A stretch of DNA of 10,794 nt from an uncultured Nocardioides sp. (GTDB taxonomy: Bacteria; Actinomycetota; Actinomycetes; Propionibacteriales; Nocardioidaceae), in the NCBI RefSeq assembly GCF_946885725.1, contig NZ_CAMPGZ010000146.1, positions 1 through 10,794 on the forward strand, given 5' to 3'. The notes under the pieces are model-generated. The model was not told the origin of the DNA. It saw nothing but the letters and a program-made list of their open reading frames with translations, and ran no database searches. Both the position numbers and the translations under genes were made by a program. Positions 1 through 6,885 of the stretch are shown here, one piece after another (position 1 is the stretch's first letter; each line of letters opens with the position of its first letter).

Positions 1-1
1 C

Positions 2-268
2 GAGCCGGAGCCCACGCCGGAGTCCGAGCGGGAGCCTGAGCGGGAGCCCGTGCCCGCGACGCCGACCGTGGTCACCTCCACGCGCCGCCGGGTGGCTCGC
101 CGCCCAGCCGGACCGCCTGCCGGAGCGGCCGCGGCGACGATCGTCGCGGACCCGCCCGAGACGACCGAAGCGTCGGTCGACGGCGACGGAAGCACCCTGG
201 CCGGGGAGAGCGAGCAGTCGGTCGCGGCCCACGTGCCCGTCAAGAAGCGCGGCAGCCGCAAGCGGTGA
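2..268 (+). CDS. rne: RNase E/G family ribonuclease, C-terminal tail (5' partial)
   Basis: This is the last 88 codons of a gene that begins before the window. The frame opens at base 2 and stops with TGA at 266-268. What is visible is low-complexity: a Glu/Pro/Arg-rich stretch (EPEPTPESEREPEREP), then basic and Ala/Pro-rich sequence, and a very basic end (VKKRGSRKR). No catalytic domain lies in the window. The call rests on context: in actinobacteria an RNase E/G with a long disordered acidic and basic tail lies just upstream of rplU-rpmA-obg. In RNase E proteins such tails act as RNA- and protein-binding scaffolds of the degradosome. Another Pro/Glu-rich protein tail cannot be excluded from this fragment alone. 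Confidence 0.7.
   Translation, partial: EPEPTPESEREPEREPVPATPTVVTSTRRRVARRPAGPPAGAAAATIVADPPETTEASVDGDGSTLAGESEQSVAAHVPVKKRGSRKR
26..49 (+). repeat. Two tandem 12-bp units in the RNase E tail
   Basis: GAGCGGGAGCCT at 26-37 is followed directly by GAGCGGGAGCCC at 38-49, encoding EREP twice. It is an in-frame coding repeat typical of disordered linkers, where changes in copy number keep the frame. Confidence 0.75.
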
Positions 269-304
269 CGTGCATCGCATCGGTTGAGGGCCCCCCGGCT
301 CGTT

Positions 305-333
305 TTGACCGGGCCGGGGACCGTCCGTAAACT
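305..333 (+). promoter_or_regulatory. Sigma-70-type promoter for rplU-rpmA
   Basis: TTGACC at 305-310 and TAAACT at 328-333 are separated by exactly 17 bp, close to the consensus for the housekeeping sigma factor. Transcription should start near 339-341, leaving a leader of about 100 nt before rplU. It is the only clear two-box promoter in the window, as expected for strongly expressed ribosomal protein genes. Confidence 0.8.
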
Positions 334-340
334 AGATCCT

Positions 341-357
341 CGGTGCTTCGTGCGCCG
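341..357 (+). promoter_or_regulatory. Hairpin at the 5' end of the rplU leader RNA
   Basis: CGGTGC (341-346) pairs with GCGCCG (352-357) through six pairs including one U-G, with the loop UUCGU. It sits almost at the predicted transcription start. A second small stem, CCGGT/ACCGG, follows at 374-386. It could stabilise the mRNA or take part in L21 autoregulation. The pairing is read from sequence; the function is inferred. Confidence 0.4.
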
Positions 358-443
358 TCTTGTCGCGTGCGCCCCGGTCCGACCGGCACGGCTGGCGCGG
401 CGGCCCAAGAACTCGTAGTCCGACGAATGAGAGTGAGCCCGCG

Positions 444-752
444 GTGTACGCGATCGTGCGCAGTGGCGGCCAGCAGCAGAAGGTTGCTGTCGGTGACGTC
501 ATCGAGATCGACAAGGTTTCGTCCGAGGTCGGTGACTCGGTGACCCTGCCCGTGGTCATGCTCGTCGACGGCGAGAAGGTCACGGCCGGCACCGACGCCC
601 TCGCGAAGGCCTCCGTGACCGCCGAGGTCCTCGGCGCCACCAAGGGCCCGAAGATCACGATCCTCAAGTACAAGAACAAGACCGGCTACCGCAAGCGCCA
701 GGGTCACCGTCAGAAGTACACCCAGGTCAAGGTCACCGAGATCAACGCCTGA
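444..752 (+). CDS. rplU: 50S ribosomal protein L21
   Basis: A 102-residue protein beginning [10 protein letters not shown] after the initiator and ending [12 protein letters not shown], the usual size and pattern of bacterial L21. The family signature [16 protein letters not shown] near the C-terminus contains the basic residues that contact 23S rRNA. I chose GTG at 444 because it starts exactly at the conserved N-terminus; the reading frame upstream of it does not resemble L21. A weak GAGAG at 429-433 lies 10 nt before the start. L21 is a structural protein of the large subunit. It is followed after 59 bp by rpmA and shares the promoter at 305-333. Confidence 0.96.
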   Translation: MYAIVRSGGQQQKVAVGDVIEIDKVSSEVGDSVTLPVVMLVDGEKVTAGTDALAKASVTAEVLGATKGPKITILKYKNKTGYRKRQGHRQKYTQVKVTEINA

Positions 753-798
753 CGGCGTCGCTCTCACCCAGGTCAACAACATCCCGCACGGAACGCTG

Positions 799-803
799 AA
801 GGA
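799..803 (+). promoter_or_regulatory. Ribosome binding site of rpmA
   Basis: AAGGA lies 8 nt before the rpmA ATG, the best-matched and best-spaced Shine-Dalgarno in the ribosomal unit. It fixes the rpmA start at 812. Confidence 0.75.
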
Positions 804-811
804 CTGAACTC

Positions 812-1069
812 ATGGCACACAAGAAGGGCGCGGCCTCGACCAAGAACGGTCGCGACTCCAACGCGCAGCGTCTCGGTGTGAAGCGCTACGGCGGCCAGCT
901 CGTCAACGCCGGCGAGATCATCGTCCGTCAGCGGGGCACCCACTTCCACCCGGGCAACGGCGTCGGTCGCGGTGGCGACGACACCCTGTTCGCCCTGGTC
1001 GGCGGCAACGTCGAGTTCGGCACCAAGCGCGGCCGTCGCGTCGTCAACGTCGTTCCGACCGCGGAGTGA
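812..1069 (+). CDS. rpmA: 50S ribosomal protein L27
   Basis: An 85-residue protein starting [16 protein letters not shown] and containing the L27 signature [23 protein letters not shown]27 has a flexible N-terminus that reaches toward the peptidyl transferase centre and helps position tRNA. This copy begins directly with the mature sequence, without the cleavable N-terminal extension seen in Firmicutes, where the protease Prp removes it. Length is normal for the family. It follows rplU in the same transcription unit, and a strong hairpin lies 33 nt after its stop. Confidence 0.97.
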   Translation: MAHKKGAASTKNGRDSNAQRLGVKRYGGQLVNAGEIIVRQRGTHFHPGNGVGRGGDDTLFALVGGNVEFGTKRGRRVVNVVPTAE

Positions 1070-1101
1070 GCTCGGCTTCCTGAGTCTCCGCAAGACTTCC
1101 T

Positions 1102-1138
1102 CGAGGGGCGCCCTGCTGACAGAGCAGGGCGCCCCTCG
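1102..1138 (+). terminator. Perfect 16-bp hairpin after rpmA
   Basis: Bases 1102-1117 pair without mismatch with 1123-1138 around the 5-nt loop GACAG. The stem is mostly G-C. The following bases are TTCGTTCATCC, so there is only a weak U-tract, common for actinobacterial terminators. It should end most rplU-rpmA transcripts and reduce read-through into obgE, although it could also protect the 3' end of a processed mRNA. Confidence 0.82.
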
Positions 1139-1169
1139 TTCGTTCATCCAGTAGAGGAGCACAGCCACC

Positions 1170-2732
1170 ATGGCCGTCCCGACCTTCGTGGACCGGGTGT
1201 CCCTCCACGTCACCGCCGGACGTGGAGGCAACGGCGTCGCGTCGGTGCACCGGGAGAAGTTCAAGCCGCTGGGCGGCCCCGACGGCGGTAACGGCGGTCC
1301 CGGGGGCAGCGTGATCCTGCGCGTCGACCCGGACGTCACGACGCTGGTCGACTACCACCACAGCCCGCACCGTCGCGCCGAGCACGGCGGGCACGGCGCC
1401 GGCGGCCACCGCAACGGCGCGCACGGCGCCGACCTCGTGCTGGCCGTCCCGGACGGCACCGTCGTCAAGGACGAGCAGGGCAACGTGCTGGCCGACCTCG
1501 TCGGCGCCGGCACCGAGATGGTCGTGGCCGAGGGCGGCCGCGGCGGCCTGGGCAACGCCGCGCTGGCCTCGTCGAAGCGCAAGGCTCCTGGCTTCGCGCT
1601 GCTCGGCGAGCCCGGCGACGACCGCGTGGTCGTGCTCGAGCTCAAGGTCGTCGCGGACATCGGCCTGGTCGGCTTCCCCAGCGCGGGCAAGTCCAGCCTG
1701 ATCGCCGCCCTGTCGCGAGCGCGGCCGAAGATCGCCGACTACCCGTTCACCACGCTCGTGCCGAACCTCGGCGTGGTGACCGCCGGCGACGTGACGTTCA
1801 CCGTCGCCGACGTACCCGGACTCATCGAGGGCGCCAGCGAGGGCCGCGGTCTCGGCCACGACTTCCTGCGCCACGTCGAGCGCTGCGCCGCGCTCGTGCA
1901 CGTCATCGACACCGCGACGATGGAGCCGGGGCGCGACCCGCTCAGCGACCTGGACGTGATCGAGGGTGAGCTCTCCAAGTACGGCGGGCTGGAGGACCGG
2001 CCCCGGCTGGTCGTGCTCAACAAGGTCGACGTGCCCGACGGCCGCGACCTCGCCGAGATCGTGCTTCCGGATCTCGAGGCGCGCGGGCTGAAGGTGCTGA
2101 TGGTGTCCGCGGCGAGCCACGAGGGACTGCGCGAGCTCTCGTTCGCGATGGCCGAGATCGTCGCCGCCGCGCGGGCCGCGAAGCCCGTGGTCGAGCCGAC
2201 CCGCATCGTGCTGCGCCCCCCGGCGGCCGCGGGCGGTCCGGAGTTCACCATCAAGCAGACCGCCGACGGCTGGCGCGTGCGCGGCGAGAAGCCCGAGCGC
2301 TGGGTGCGCCAGACCGACTTCAGCAACGACGAGGCGGTCGGCTTCCTCGCGGACCGGCTCAACCGGCTCGGCGTCGAGGAGCAGCTGCTCGAGCTTGGCG
2401 CCGAGGAGGGCGACGCCGTCCTCATCGGCGACGAGGACAACGCGGTCGTCTTCGACTTCAAGCCGATGATGGAGGCGGGCGCCGAGATCCTCGGCCGCCG
2501 CGGCGAGGACACCCGCTTCGAGGAGTCCCGGCCCGCCGCCCGGCGCCGTCGGGCGATCCAGGAGGCCATGGCGACCCGGGCGCCCGGCGAGACCCGCGCC
2601 GACGTGGCCCGCCGACTCGGCGTCACCGAGGCCGACGTCGACGCTGCTACCGCCGAGCTCGGCGACGAGACACCCGAGGACTGGGGCTGGAGCGAGGACG
2701 ACCCCGACGCGGCCGGGGGCGAGGCCAGGTGA
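1170..2732 (+). CDS. obgE: Obg family GTPase (ribosome assembly, CgtA)
   Basis: A 520-residue Obg GTPase, which assists late 50S assembly and links growth to nucleotide levels. Order of parts: glycine-rich Obg fold at about 1-160; P-loop GFPSAGKSS at 168-176; switch region FTTLVPN from 193; G3 DVPGL at 214-218; G4 NKVD at 284-287; G5 SAA at 313-315; C-terminal OCT domain at about 359-430; then a charged 90-residue tail. Actinobacterial Obg proteins usually carry both the OCT domain and a tail. Seven histidines fall in residues 63-85, which is unusual. ATG at 1170 follows AGGAG at 1155-1159 by 10 nt. The stop overlaps the proB start, suggesting translational coupling. Confidence 0.97.
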   Translation: MAVPTFVDRVSLHVTAGRGGNGVASVHREKFKPLGGPDGGNGGPGGSVILRVDPDVTTLVDYHHSPHRRAEHGGHGAGGHRNGAHGADLVLAVPDGTVVKDEQGNVLADLVGAGTEMVVAEGGRGGLGNAALASSKRKAPGFALLGEPGDDRVVVLELKVVADIGLVGFPSAGKSSLIAALSRARPKIADYPFTTLVPNLGVVTAGDVTFTVADVPGLIEGASEGRGLGHDFLRHVERCAALVHVIDTATMEPGRDPLSDLDVIEGELSKYGGLEDRPRLVVLNKVDVPDGRDLAEIVLPDLEARGLKVLMVSAASHEGLRELSFAMAEIVAAARAAKPVVEPTRIVLRPPAAAGGPEFTIKQTADGWRVRGEKPERWVRQTDFSNDEAVGFLADRLNRLGVEEQLLELGAEEGDAVLIGDEDNAVVFDFKPMMEAGAEILGRRGEDTRFEESRPAARRRRAIQEAMATRAPGETRADVARRLGVTEADVDAATAELGDETPEDWGWSEDDPDAAGGEAR

Positions 2733-3847
2733 GCCTGCGCCGCGAGCTGGCTTCCGCGCGACGCGTCGTGGTCAAGGTCGGCTCGTCGTCGCTGACCACC
2801 GCGGAGGGCGGCATCGACCCCGAGCGGGTCAGCGCGCTGGTCGACGCGCTCGCCGCCGTACGACGCCGCGGCGCGGAGGTCGTGCTGGTGTCCTCCGGCG
2901 CCATCGCCGCGGGGCTCGCGCCGCTGTCGCTGGCCCGGCGTCCTCGCGACCTGGCCACCCAGCAGGCCGCGGCGTCCGTGGGGCAGGGGCTGCTCGTGCA
3001 CCGCTACACCGAGGAGTTCGCGCGTCACGATGTCGCCGTCGGGCAGGTGCTGCTCACGGTCGACGACGTCACGCGCCGCAGCCACTACCGCAACGCCTAC
3101 CGCACGTTCGCCAAGCTGCTCGAGCTCGGCGTCCTGCCGATCGTCAACGAGAACGACACCGTCGCCACCACCGAGATCCGCTTCGGCGACAACGACCGGC
3201 TCGCCGCGCTGGTCGCCCACCTCGTGCACGCCGACCTGCTGGTGCTGCTCAGCGACGTCGAGGGGCTGTTCGACGGCAACCCCGCACGCGAGGGGACCCG
3301 GCTGCTCACCGACGTGACGACCGAGGACGACCTCGAGGGCGTCAGCATCGGCCGCACCGGCCCCGCCGGGGTCGGCACGGGCGGCATGCAGACCAAGGTC
3401 GAGGCGGCCAAGATCGCCACCGGCGCCGGCATCCCGGTCGTGCTGACCTCGGCGGACCGGGCGTCCGCGGCGCTCGCCGGGGACGAGGTCGGCACGGTGT
3501 TCCACCCCACCGGCCGGCGGCGGCCCACGCGGCTGCTGTGGCTCGCCCACGCCACGGAGGGCAAGGGCCGGGTGCACCTCGACGACGGTGCGGTGCAGGC
3601 GCTCGTGGAGCGTCGGGCGTCGTTGCTGCCCGCCGGCATCACCGACGTGACCGGGGCGTTCGAGGCCGGCGACCCGGTCGACCTCGTCGACCCGCGCGGC
3701 GAGGTGGTCGCGCGTGGTCTGGTCAACTACGACTCGACCGAGCTGCCCGGCCTGCTGGGCAAATCGACTCGCGACCTGGCGCGCGAGCTGGGATCGTCCT
3801 ACGAACGCGAGGTCGTGCACCGCGACGACCTCGTCGTGCTGCGCTGA
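2729..3847 (+). CDS. proB: Glutamate 5-kinase
   Basis: A 372-residue enzyme that phosphorylates L-glutamate to glutamyl 5-phosphate, the first and normally proline-inhibited step of proline synthesis in the cytoplasm. The amino acid kinase domain covers about 10-250: KVGSSS at 16-21, SSGAIAAG at 55-62, NENDT at 140-144, FGDND at 152-156, SDVEGL at 175-180 and GTGGMQTK at 216-223. A PUA domain follows from about 278 to 360, giving the two-domain form also seen in E. coli. The GTG start at 2729 overlaps the obgE TGA in a GTGA arrangement; the next start would cut into the kinase fold. Its partner proA is not adjacent but lies about 550 bp downstream, past a small unknown gene. Confidence 0.96.
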   Translation: MSLRRELASARRVVVKVGSSSLTTAEGGIDPERVSALVDALAAVRRRGAEVVLVSSGAIAAGLAPLSLARRPRDLATQQAAASVGQGLLVHRYTEEFARHDVAVGQVLLTVDDVTRRSHYRNAYRTFAKLLELGVLPIVNENDTVATTEIRFGDNDRLAALVAHLVHADLLVLLSDVEGLFDGNPAREGTRLLTDVTTEDDLEGVSIGRTGPAGVGTGGMQTKVEAAKIATGAGIPVVLTSADRASAALAGDEVGTVFHPTGRRRPTRLLWLAHATEGKGRVHLDDGAVQALVERRASLLPAGITDVTGAFEAGDPVDLVDPRGEVVARGLVNYDSTELPGLLGKSTRDLARELGSSYEREVVHRDDLVVLR

Positions 3848-3867
3848 GAGCGCGCTGAGGACTGGAA

Positions 3868-3877
3868 CAGGTACCTG
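3868..3877. promoter_or_regulatory. 10-bp perfect palindrome after proB
   Basis: CAGGTACCTG is self-complementary over 10 bp, 21 nt past the proB stop. It is partly flanked by GGAA on the left and TTCC on the right, which extends the dyad with a 2-nt offset. It could be a regulator site or chance; no matching second copy was seen in the window. Confidence 0.3.
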
Positions 3878-3880
3878 AAA

Positions 3881-3918
3881 TTCCGGGGTTCCGCCACGAG
3901 CCGCGGCGAAGCCCGGAA
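3881..3918 (+). terminator. Long imperfect hairpin downstream of proB
   Basis: TTCCGGG (3881-3887) pairs with CCCGGAA (3912-3918). Inside, TT-CGCC (3889-3895, with C3891 bulged) pairs with GGCGAA (3905-3910), giving about 13 pairs with one G-G mismatch and a 9-nt loop. No T-run follows. It is placed to terminate the obgE-proB transcript, but attenuation or an operator role is also possible. Confidence 0.45.
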
Positions 3919-3922
3919 CACT

Positions 3923-3948
3923 GGACCACGTCCGTGGACCGATGGTCC
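3923..3948. promoter_or_regulatory. Overlapping GGACC/GGTCC dyads before the small unknown gene
   Basis: GGACCACGTCCGTGGACC (3923-3940) is a near-palindrome with an A-A mismatch (inner arms CCACG/CGTGG). Its last GGACC also pairs with GGTCC at 3944-3948 across GAT. The two structures are mutually exclusive in RNA, since they share bases 3936-3940. They could be an operator or a leader switch for the gene at 3975; there is no direct evidence. Confidence 0.3.
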
Positions 3949-3964
3949 GAGGCTTGGGAGAGGT

Positions 3965-3968
3965 GGAG
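3965..3968 (+). promoter_or_regulatory. Ribosome binding site that decides the start at 3975
   Basis: GGAG, within the purine-rich run GGGAGAGGTGGAG, lies 6 nt before the GTG at 3975. The alternative in-frame ATG at 3942 has no such site and lies in the dyad-rich spacer, so the GTG is the better start. Confidence 0.6.
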
Positions 3969-3974
3969 CGGCAC

Positions 3975-4325
3975 GTGACCGAGGCGATCCGACTCTGGCA
4001 CGTCACCCTGACGGTGGCGGGCGAGCCGCTCGAGCCGTTGATCGTGCGCAACGGGCTGCGCCGGCTCGCCGACCAGCGTCCGTTCCTGCACTCGCTCAAG
4101 TACGCCGCCGGCCGCGCGGAGATCCAGTACTGGGAGGAGGCCGACACCCTCCTCGACGCCTCGTCGCTCGCCCTGCGCGTGTGGAGCGAGCACCGCGAGC
4201 CGGCCGGACTGCCGCGCTGGGAGGTCGTCGGACTCGAGGTGCTGGAGCGCAGCGTCTACCTCAGCCGCGGCATGGACTACTCCGTGATCGTCGACCTGCA
4301 GGACGTCACCCCGCTGCCCTTTTGA
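3975..4325 (+). CDS. Conserved-looking small protein of unknown function between proB and proA
   Basis: With the GTG start the product has 116 residues. I do not recognise a named family. It has no signal peptide and no membrane segment, so it is probably a soluble cytoplasmic protein. It appears to have an N-terminal strand (IRLWHVTLTVAG), a helix (EPLIVRNGLRRLADQ), a second helix after YWEEADTLLDASS (LALRVWSEH), and two C-terminal strands (WEVVGLEVLE, YSVIVDL). This alternating alpha/beta pattern suggests a compact single domain. Codon use matches its neighbours, so recent transfer is unlikely. An alternative start at ATG 3942 would add 11 residues. Its place between two proline genes hints at a link but does not show one. 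Confidence 0.85.
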   Translation: MTEAIRLWHVTLTVAGEPLEPLIVRNGLRRLADQRPFLHSLKYAAGRAEIQYWEEADTLLDASSLALRVWSEHREPAGLPRWEVVGLEVLERSVYLSRGMDYSVIVDLQDVTPLPF

Positions 4326-4345
4326 GCCCACCTGACCGGCCCTGA

Positions 4346-4363
4346 CCCGTCCTGCCGGACGGG
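4346..4363 (+). terminator. 7-bp perfect hairpin between the unknown gene and proA
   Basis: CCCGTCC (4346-4352) pairs fully with GGACGGG (4357-4363) around the tetraloop TGCC, 20 nt past the stop at 4325. No T-run follows. The palindrome ACCCGGGT lies next to it at 4369-4376. It probably separates the upstream transcript from the leaderless proA start. Confidence 0.5.
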
Positions 4364-4391
4364 ACGGGACCCGGGTGGCCGCCGCGCGACC

Positions 4392-4397
4392 TACGCT
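4392..4397 (+). promoter_or_regulatory. -10 element of a leaderless proA promoter
   Basis: TACGCT fits the TANNNT pattern and ends exactly 6 nt before the proA ATG at 4404, which places transcription start on the A of the start codon. No -35 element and no Shine-Dalgarno are visible. This geometry is established for leaderless genes in actinobacteria. Confidence 0.65.
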
Positions 4398-4403
4398 GGC
4401 CCC

Positions 4404-5645
4404 ATGAACGAGGTCGAGTCCGTCGCCCGGCGCGCGCGTGAGGCGTCCGTGGAGCTCGCGCTGGCGACTCGCGCCGCCAAGGACGCCGCGCTGCACGCGA
4501 TGGCCGCCGCGCTCGAGGCCGGTACGGCCGGCATCCTGGAGGCCAACGGCGCCGACGTCGACGCCGCCCGCGCCGCCGGGATCCTCGAAGCGGTGGTCGA
4601 CCGGCTCCGGCTCGACGAGGACCGGGTCCGCGGCATGGCCGACGGCCTCCGGGACGTCGCCGGACTGCCCGACCCCGTGGGCGAGGTAGTCCGGGGGTCC
4701 ACGCTCGCCAACGGGCTCGAGCTGCGCCAGGTGCGGGTGCCGTTCGGGGTCGTCGGGATCATCTACGAGGCGCGTCCCAACGTCACCGCGGACGCCGCCG
4801 GGCTGTGCCTGAAGAGCGGCAACGCCGTGCTGCTGCGCGGCTCCTCGAGCGCGGCCGGATCCAACGCCGAGATCGTCCGGGTGCTGCGCGAGGCCGTGGC
4901 GTCCACGGGGCTGCCCGCCGACGCCGTCCAGGTCGTCCCGGGGGAGGGGCACGAGCCCGCCAAGACCCTCATGCGCGCCCGCGGCCTCGTCGACGTGCTG
5001 ATCCCGCGCGGCGGCGCCGGACTGATCCGTTCGGTCGTCGAGGAGTCCACGGTGCCGGTGATCGAGACCGGTGTCGGCAACTGCCACGTGTACGTCGACC
5101 GCGACGCCGACCTCGACCGGGCGCTGGCCATCGTGCTGAACGCCAAGGTCCAGCGGCCCTCGGTGTGCAACGCCGCGGAGTCGCTGCTCGTGCACGCCGA
5201 CGTCGCCGACGAGTTCGTGCCCCGCGTGGTGAGGGCGCTCCAGGACGCCGGGGTGACCGTCCACGGCGACGAGCGGTTCGCAGCGGTCGACGGCGTCGTA
5301 CCCGCCACCGACGAGGACTGGGACCGTGAGTACCTCTCCCTCGACATCGCCGCGGCCGTGGTCCCCGACCTCGACACCGCGCTCGCGCACATCCGGGCGC
5401 ACTCGTCCGGTCACAGCGAGGCGATCGTCACAGACTCGCAGCAGGCCGCGCGCCGGTTCACCGCCGAGGTGGACGCCGCCGCGGTGCTGGTCAACGCCTC
5501 GACGCGGTTCACCGACGGCGGCGAGTTCGGGTTCGGCGCGGAGATCGGCATCTCGACCCAGAAGCTGCACGCTCGCGGCCCGATGGGCCTGCCGGAGATG
5601 ACGTCGACGAAGTACGTCGTCACCGGTGCCGGGCACGTGCGCTGA
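4404..5645 (+). CDS. proA: Glutamate-5-semialdehyde dehydrogenase (gamma-glutamyl phosphate reductase)
   Basis: A 413-residue enzyme that reduces gamma-glutamyl phosphate to glutamate 5-semialdehyde with NADPH, the step after ProB. It belongs to the aldehyde dehydrogenase superfamily. The stretch [20 protein letters not shown] and the following VLLRGSS are the conserved cofactor-binding region. The catalytic cysteine is C255 in [10 protein letters not shown]. The C-terminal part has the ProA-typical [21 protein letters not shown] and [12 protein letters not shown]. Length is normal for the family. The ATG at 4404 has no Shine-Dalgarno, but a -10 element ends 6 nt upstream, so the message is probably leaderless. 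Proline can be made from its product by spontaneous ring closure and ProC, which is not in this window. Confidence 0.96.
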   Translation: MNEVESVARRAREASVELALATRAAKDAALHAMAAALEAGTAGILEANGADVDAARAAGILEAVVDRLRLDEDRVRGMADGLRDVAGLPDPVGEVVRGSTLANGLELRQVRVPFGVVGIIYEARPNVTADAAGLCLKSGNAVLLRGSSSAAGSNAEIVRVLREAVASTGLPADAVQVVPGEGHEPAKTLMRARGLVDVLIPRGGAGLIRSVVEESTVPVIETGVGNCHVYVDRDADLDRALAIVLNAKVQRPSVCNAAESLLVHADVADEFVPRVVRALQDAGVTVHGDERFAAVDGVVPATDEDWDREYLSLDIAAAVVPDLDTALAHIRAHSSGHSEAIVTDSQQAARRFTAEVDAAAVLVNASTRFTDGGEFGFGAEIGISTQKLHARGPMGLPEMTSTKYVVTGAGHVR

Positions 5646-5691
5646 CACTCCCTGCCTCGCGTGGGTGACGGATCCGGTCGGTCCCGGCTGA

Positions 5692-5697
5692 CAGGAT
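5692..5697 (+). promoter_or_regulatory. -10 element of a leaderless promoter for the winged-helix gene
   Basis: CAGGAT keeps the A at position 2 and T at position 6 of TANNNT and ends 6 nt before the GTG at 5704. There is no Shine-Dalgarno in the last 15 nt and no -35 that I can see. An ATG at 5696 inside it is in another frame and is not the start. Confidence 0.5.
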
Positions 5698-5703
5698 GAG
5701 TAC

Positions 5704-6885
5704 GTGACCCGCAGGTTCACCACCGAGCAGCGACGCGCGCGTCTGGCCCGGCGCCACCGGCTCGTGCCGTCCTTGCGCACCGACGACGTCGTGGCCGTCG
5801 CCGACTCCGTCGTCGCCCTGCACTCGACCGACCCGGTCACGGTGTACCTCTCCTCGGCCGCCCGGATGGCGCACCCCTCCATCGAGGCGGTCGAGCGGGC
5901 GCTGTACGACGACCGCGTGCTGGTGCGCCACCACGCGATGCGCCGCACGCTGTGGCTCGCGCGCCCCGAGGTGGTGCGCTGGATGCACGCGGCGTGCACG
6001 CGCAAGGTGGCGGCCGTCGAGCACCGCCGTACGGTCAAGTACCTCACCGACAACGGTGTGGACGACGCCGAGGAGTGGATCGCGGGCGCGCGCAAGCAGG
6101 TCCTCGACCTGCTGCACACCCGTGGCCCGACCAGCACCCGCGACATCGGGGAGGCGCTGCCCGAGCTGCGCGTGCCGCTGCGCCTCGCGCCGGGCAAGTC
6201 CTACGCCGCGAACATCTCCGCCCACACCCGCGTCCCGCTGCTGCTCGGCTTCGAGGGCGAGGTGGTGCGCACGCGGCCGCTCGGCACGTGGGTCAGCGGC
6301 GCCTACCTTTGGGCGGCGATGGACTCCTGGATGCCCGGCGGCGTCGGCGACCTCGCCGAGGAGGAGGGCGCCGTCCCTCTCGCCGACGCGTACCTCCGCC
6401 GGTTCGGCCCGGTCACGCAGCGTGACCTCCAGTGGTGGGCGGGCTGGACGGTGGCGCTGACCAAGCGCGCCCTCGCGGGCTGTGGCGCCGAACCGGTCGA
6501 GCTCGAGGAAGGCCCCGGCTGGGTGGCCGCCGGTGACGCGGAGAGCGCCGACGACGAGCCGCTGCCGTCGTGGGTGGCGCTGCTGCCGAGCCTCGACCCG
6601 ACCACGATGGGCTGGAAGGACCGGGCCTGGTACCTCGACCCCGCCTGCGCCGACGCGTTCGACAGCGTCGGCAACGCGGGCGCGACGATCTGGGCCGACG
6701 GCCGGGTGGTCGGCGCCTGGGCGATGGGGGAGGACGGTAGCTTCCGCGCCCACTACTTCCTCGACGTGGACGCCTCCACGCGCGCGGCCGTCGAGGAGGA
6801 GGCGGAGTGGCTACGGAGCCTCCTCGGTGAGACGCGCTTCTCGGTGCGGTTCCCCGGGCACATGCAGAAGGCGCTGAGCCGCTGA
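5704..6885 (+). CDS. Winged-helix DNA-binding domain protein, AlkZ/YcaQ-like superfamily
   Basis: A 393-residue protein of the winged-helix family (HTH_42, PF06224) that includes the DNA glycosylases AlkZ and YcaQ, which remove bulky alkylated or crosslinked bases. Family-like stretches are the N-terminal helix RRARLARRHRL, LHSTDPVTVYLSS at 39-51, the helical middle ending in the LHTRGPTSTRDIGEALPEL winged-helix segment, and the C-terminal WALLP/LDPTTMGWKDR region. Known AlkZ and YcaQ carry a Gln-x-Gln or Gln-x-Asp catalytic motif near this N-terminal site; here the matching place reads HSTD, so glycosylase activity is uncertain. The GTG start appears leaderless. It is the first gene of a three-gene run; its stop overlaps the next start by one base (TGATG). 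Confidence 0.85.
   Translation: MTRRFTTEQRRARLARRHRLVPSLRTDDVVAVADSVVALHSTDPVTVYLSSAARMAHPSIEAVERALYDDRVLVRHHAMRRTLWLARPEVVRWMHAACTRKVAAVEHRRTVKYLTDNGVDDAEEWIAGARKQVLDLLHTRGPTSTRDIGEALPELRVPLRLAPGKSYAANISAHTRVPLLLGFEGEVVRTRPLGTWVSGAYLWAAMDSWMPGGVGDLAEEEGAVPLADAYLRRFGPVTQRDLQWWAGWTVALTKRALAGCGAEPVELEEGPGWVAAGDAESADDEPLPSWVALLPSLDPTTMGWKDRAWYLDPACADAFDSVGNAGATIWADGRVVGAWAMGEDGSFRAHYFLDVDASTRAAVEEEAEWLRSLLGETRFSVRFPGHMQKALSR

Noticed and set aside
275..305. A terminator for the RNase E gene in the C-rich run before the rplU promoter
   Set aside because: The arms around GAGGGCC and GGCTC pair only with a 2-nt bulge and few bases, although GTTTT follows. Too weak to annotate.
1139..1169. A dedicated obgE promoter between the terminator and the start codon
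   Set aside because: No hexamer pair with suitable spacing and no TANNNT 6 nt before the ATG; only a Shine-Dalgarno is clear.
3942..3974. ATG at 3942 as the start of the unknown gene
   Set aside because: No Shine-Dalgarno and no -10 at leaderless spacing; it sits in the loop of a GGACC/GGTCC dyad. GTG 3975 has GGAG at 6 nt.
5646..5703. A terminator after proA
   Set aside because: Only 4-bp CCGG stems can be drawn; no convincing hairpin or T-run.
1739..6197. Very long open frames on the minus strand (about 800 codons each) opposite obgE, proB, proA and the winged-helix gene
   Set aside because: Long antisense frames are expected in very GC-rich coding DNA. Their products are Arg/Ser/Ala/Gly low-complexity with no domain, while the plus-strand genes are recognised families.
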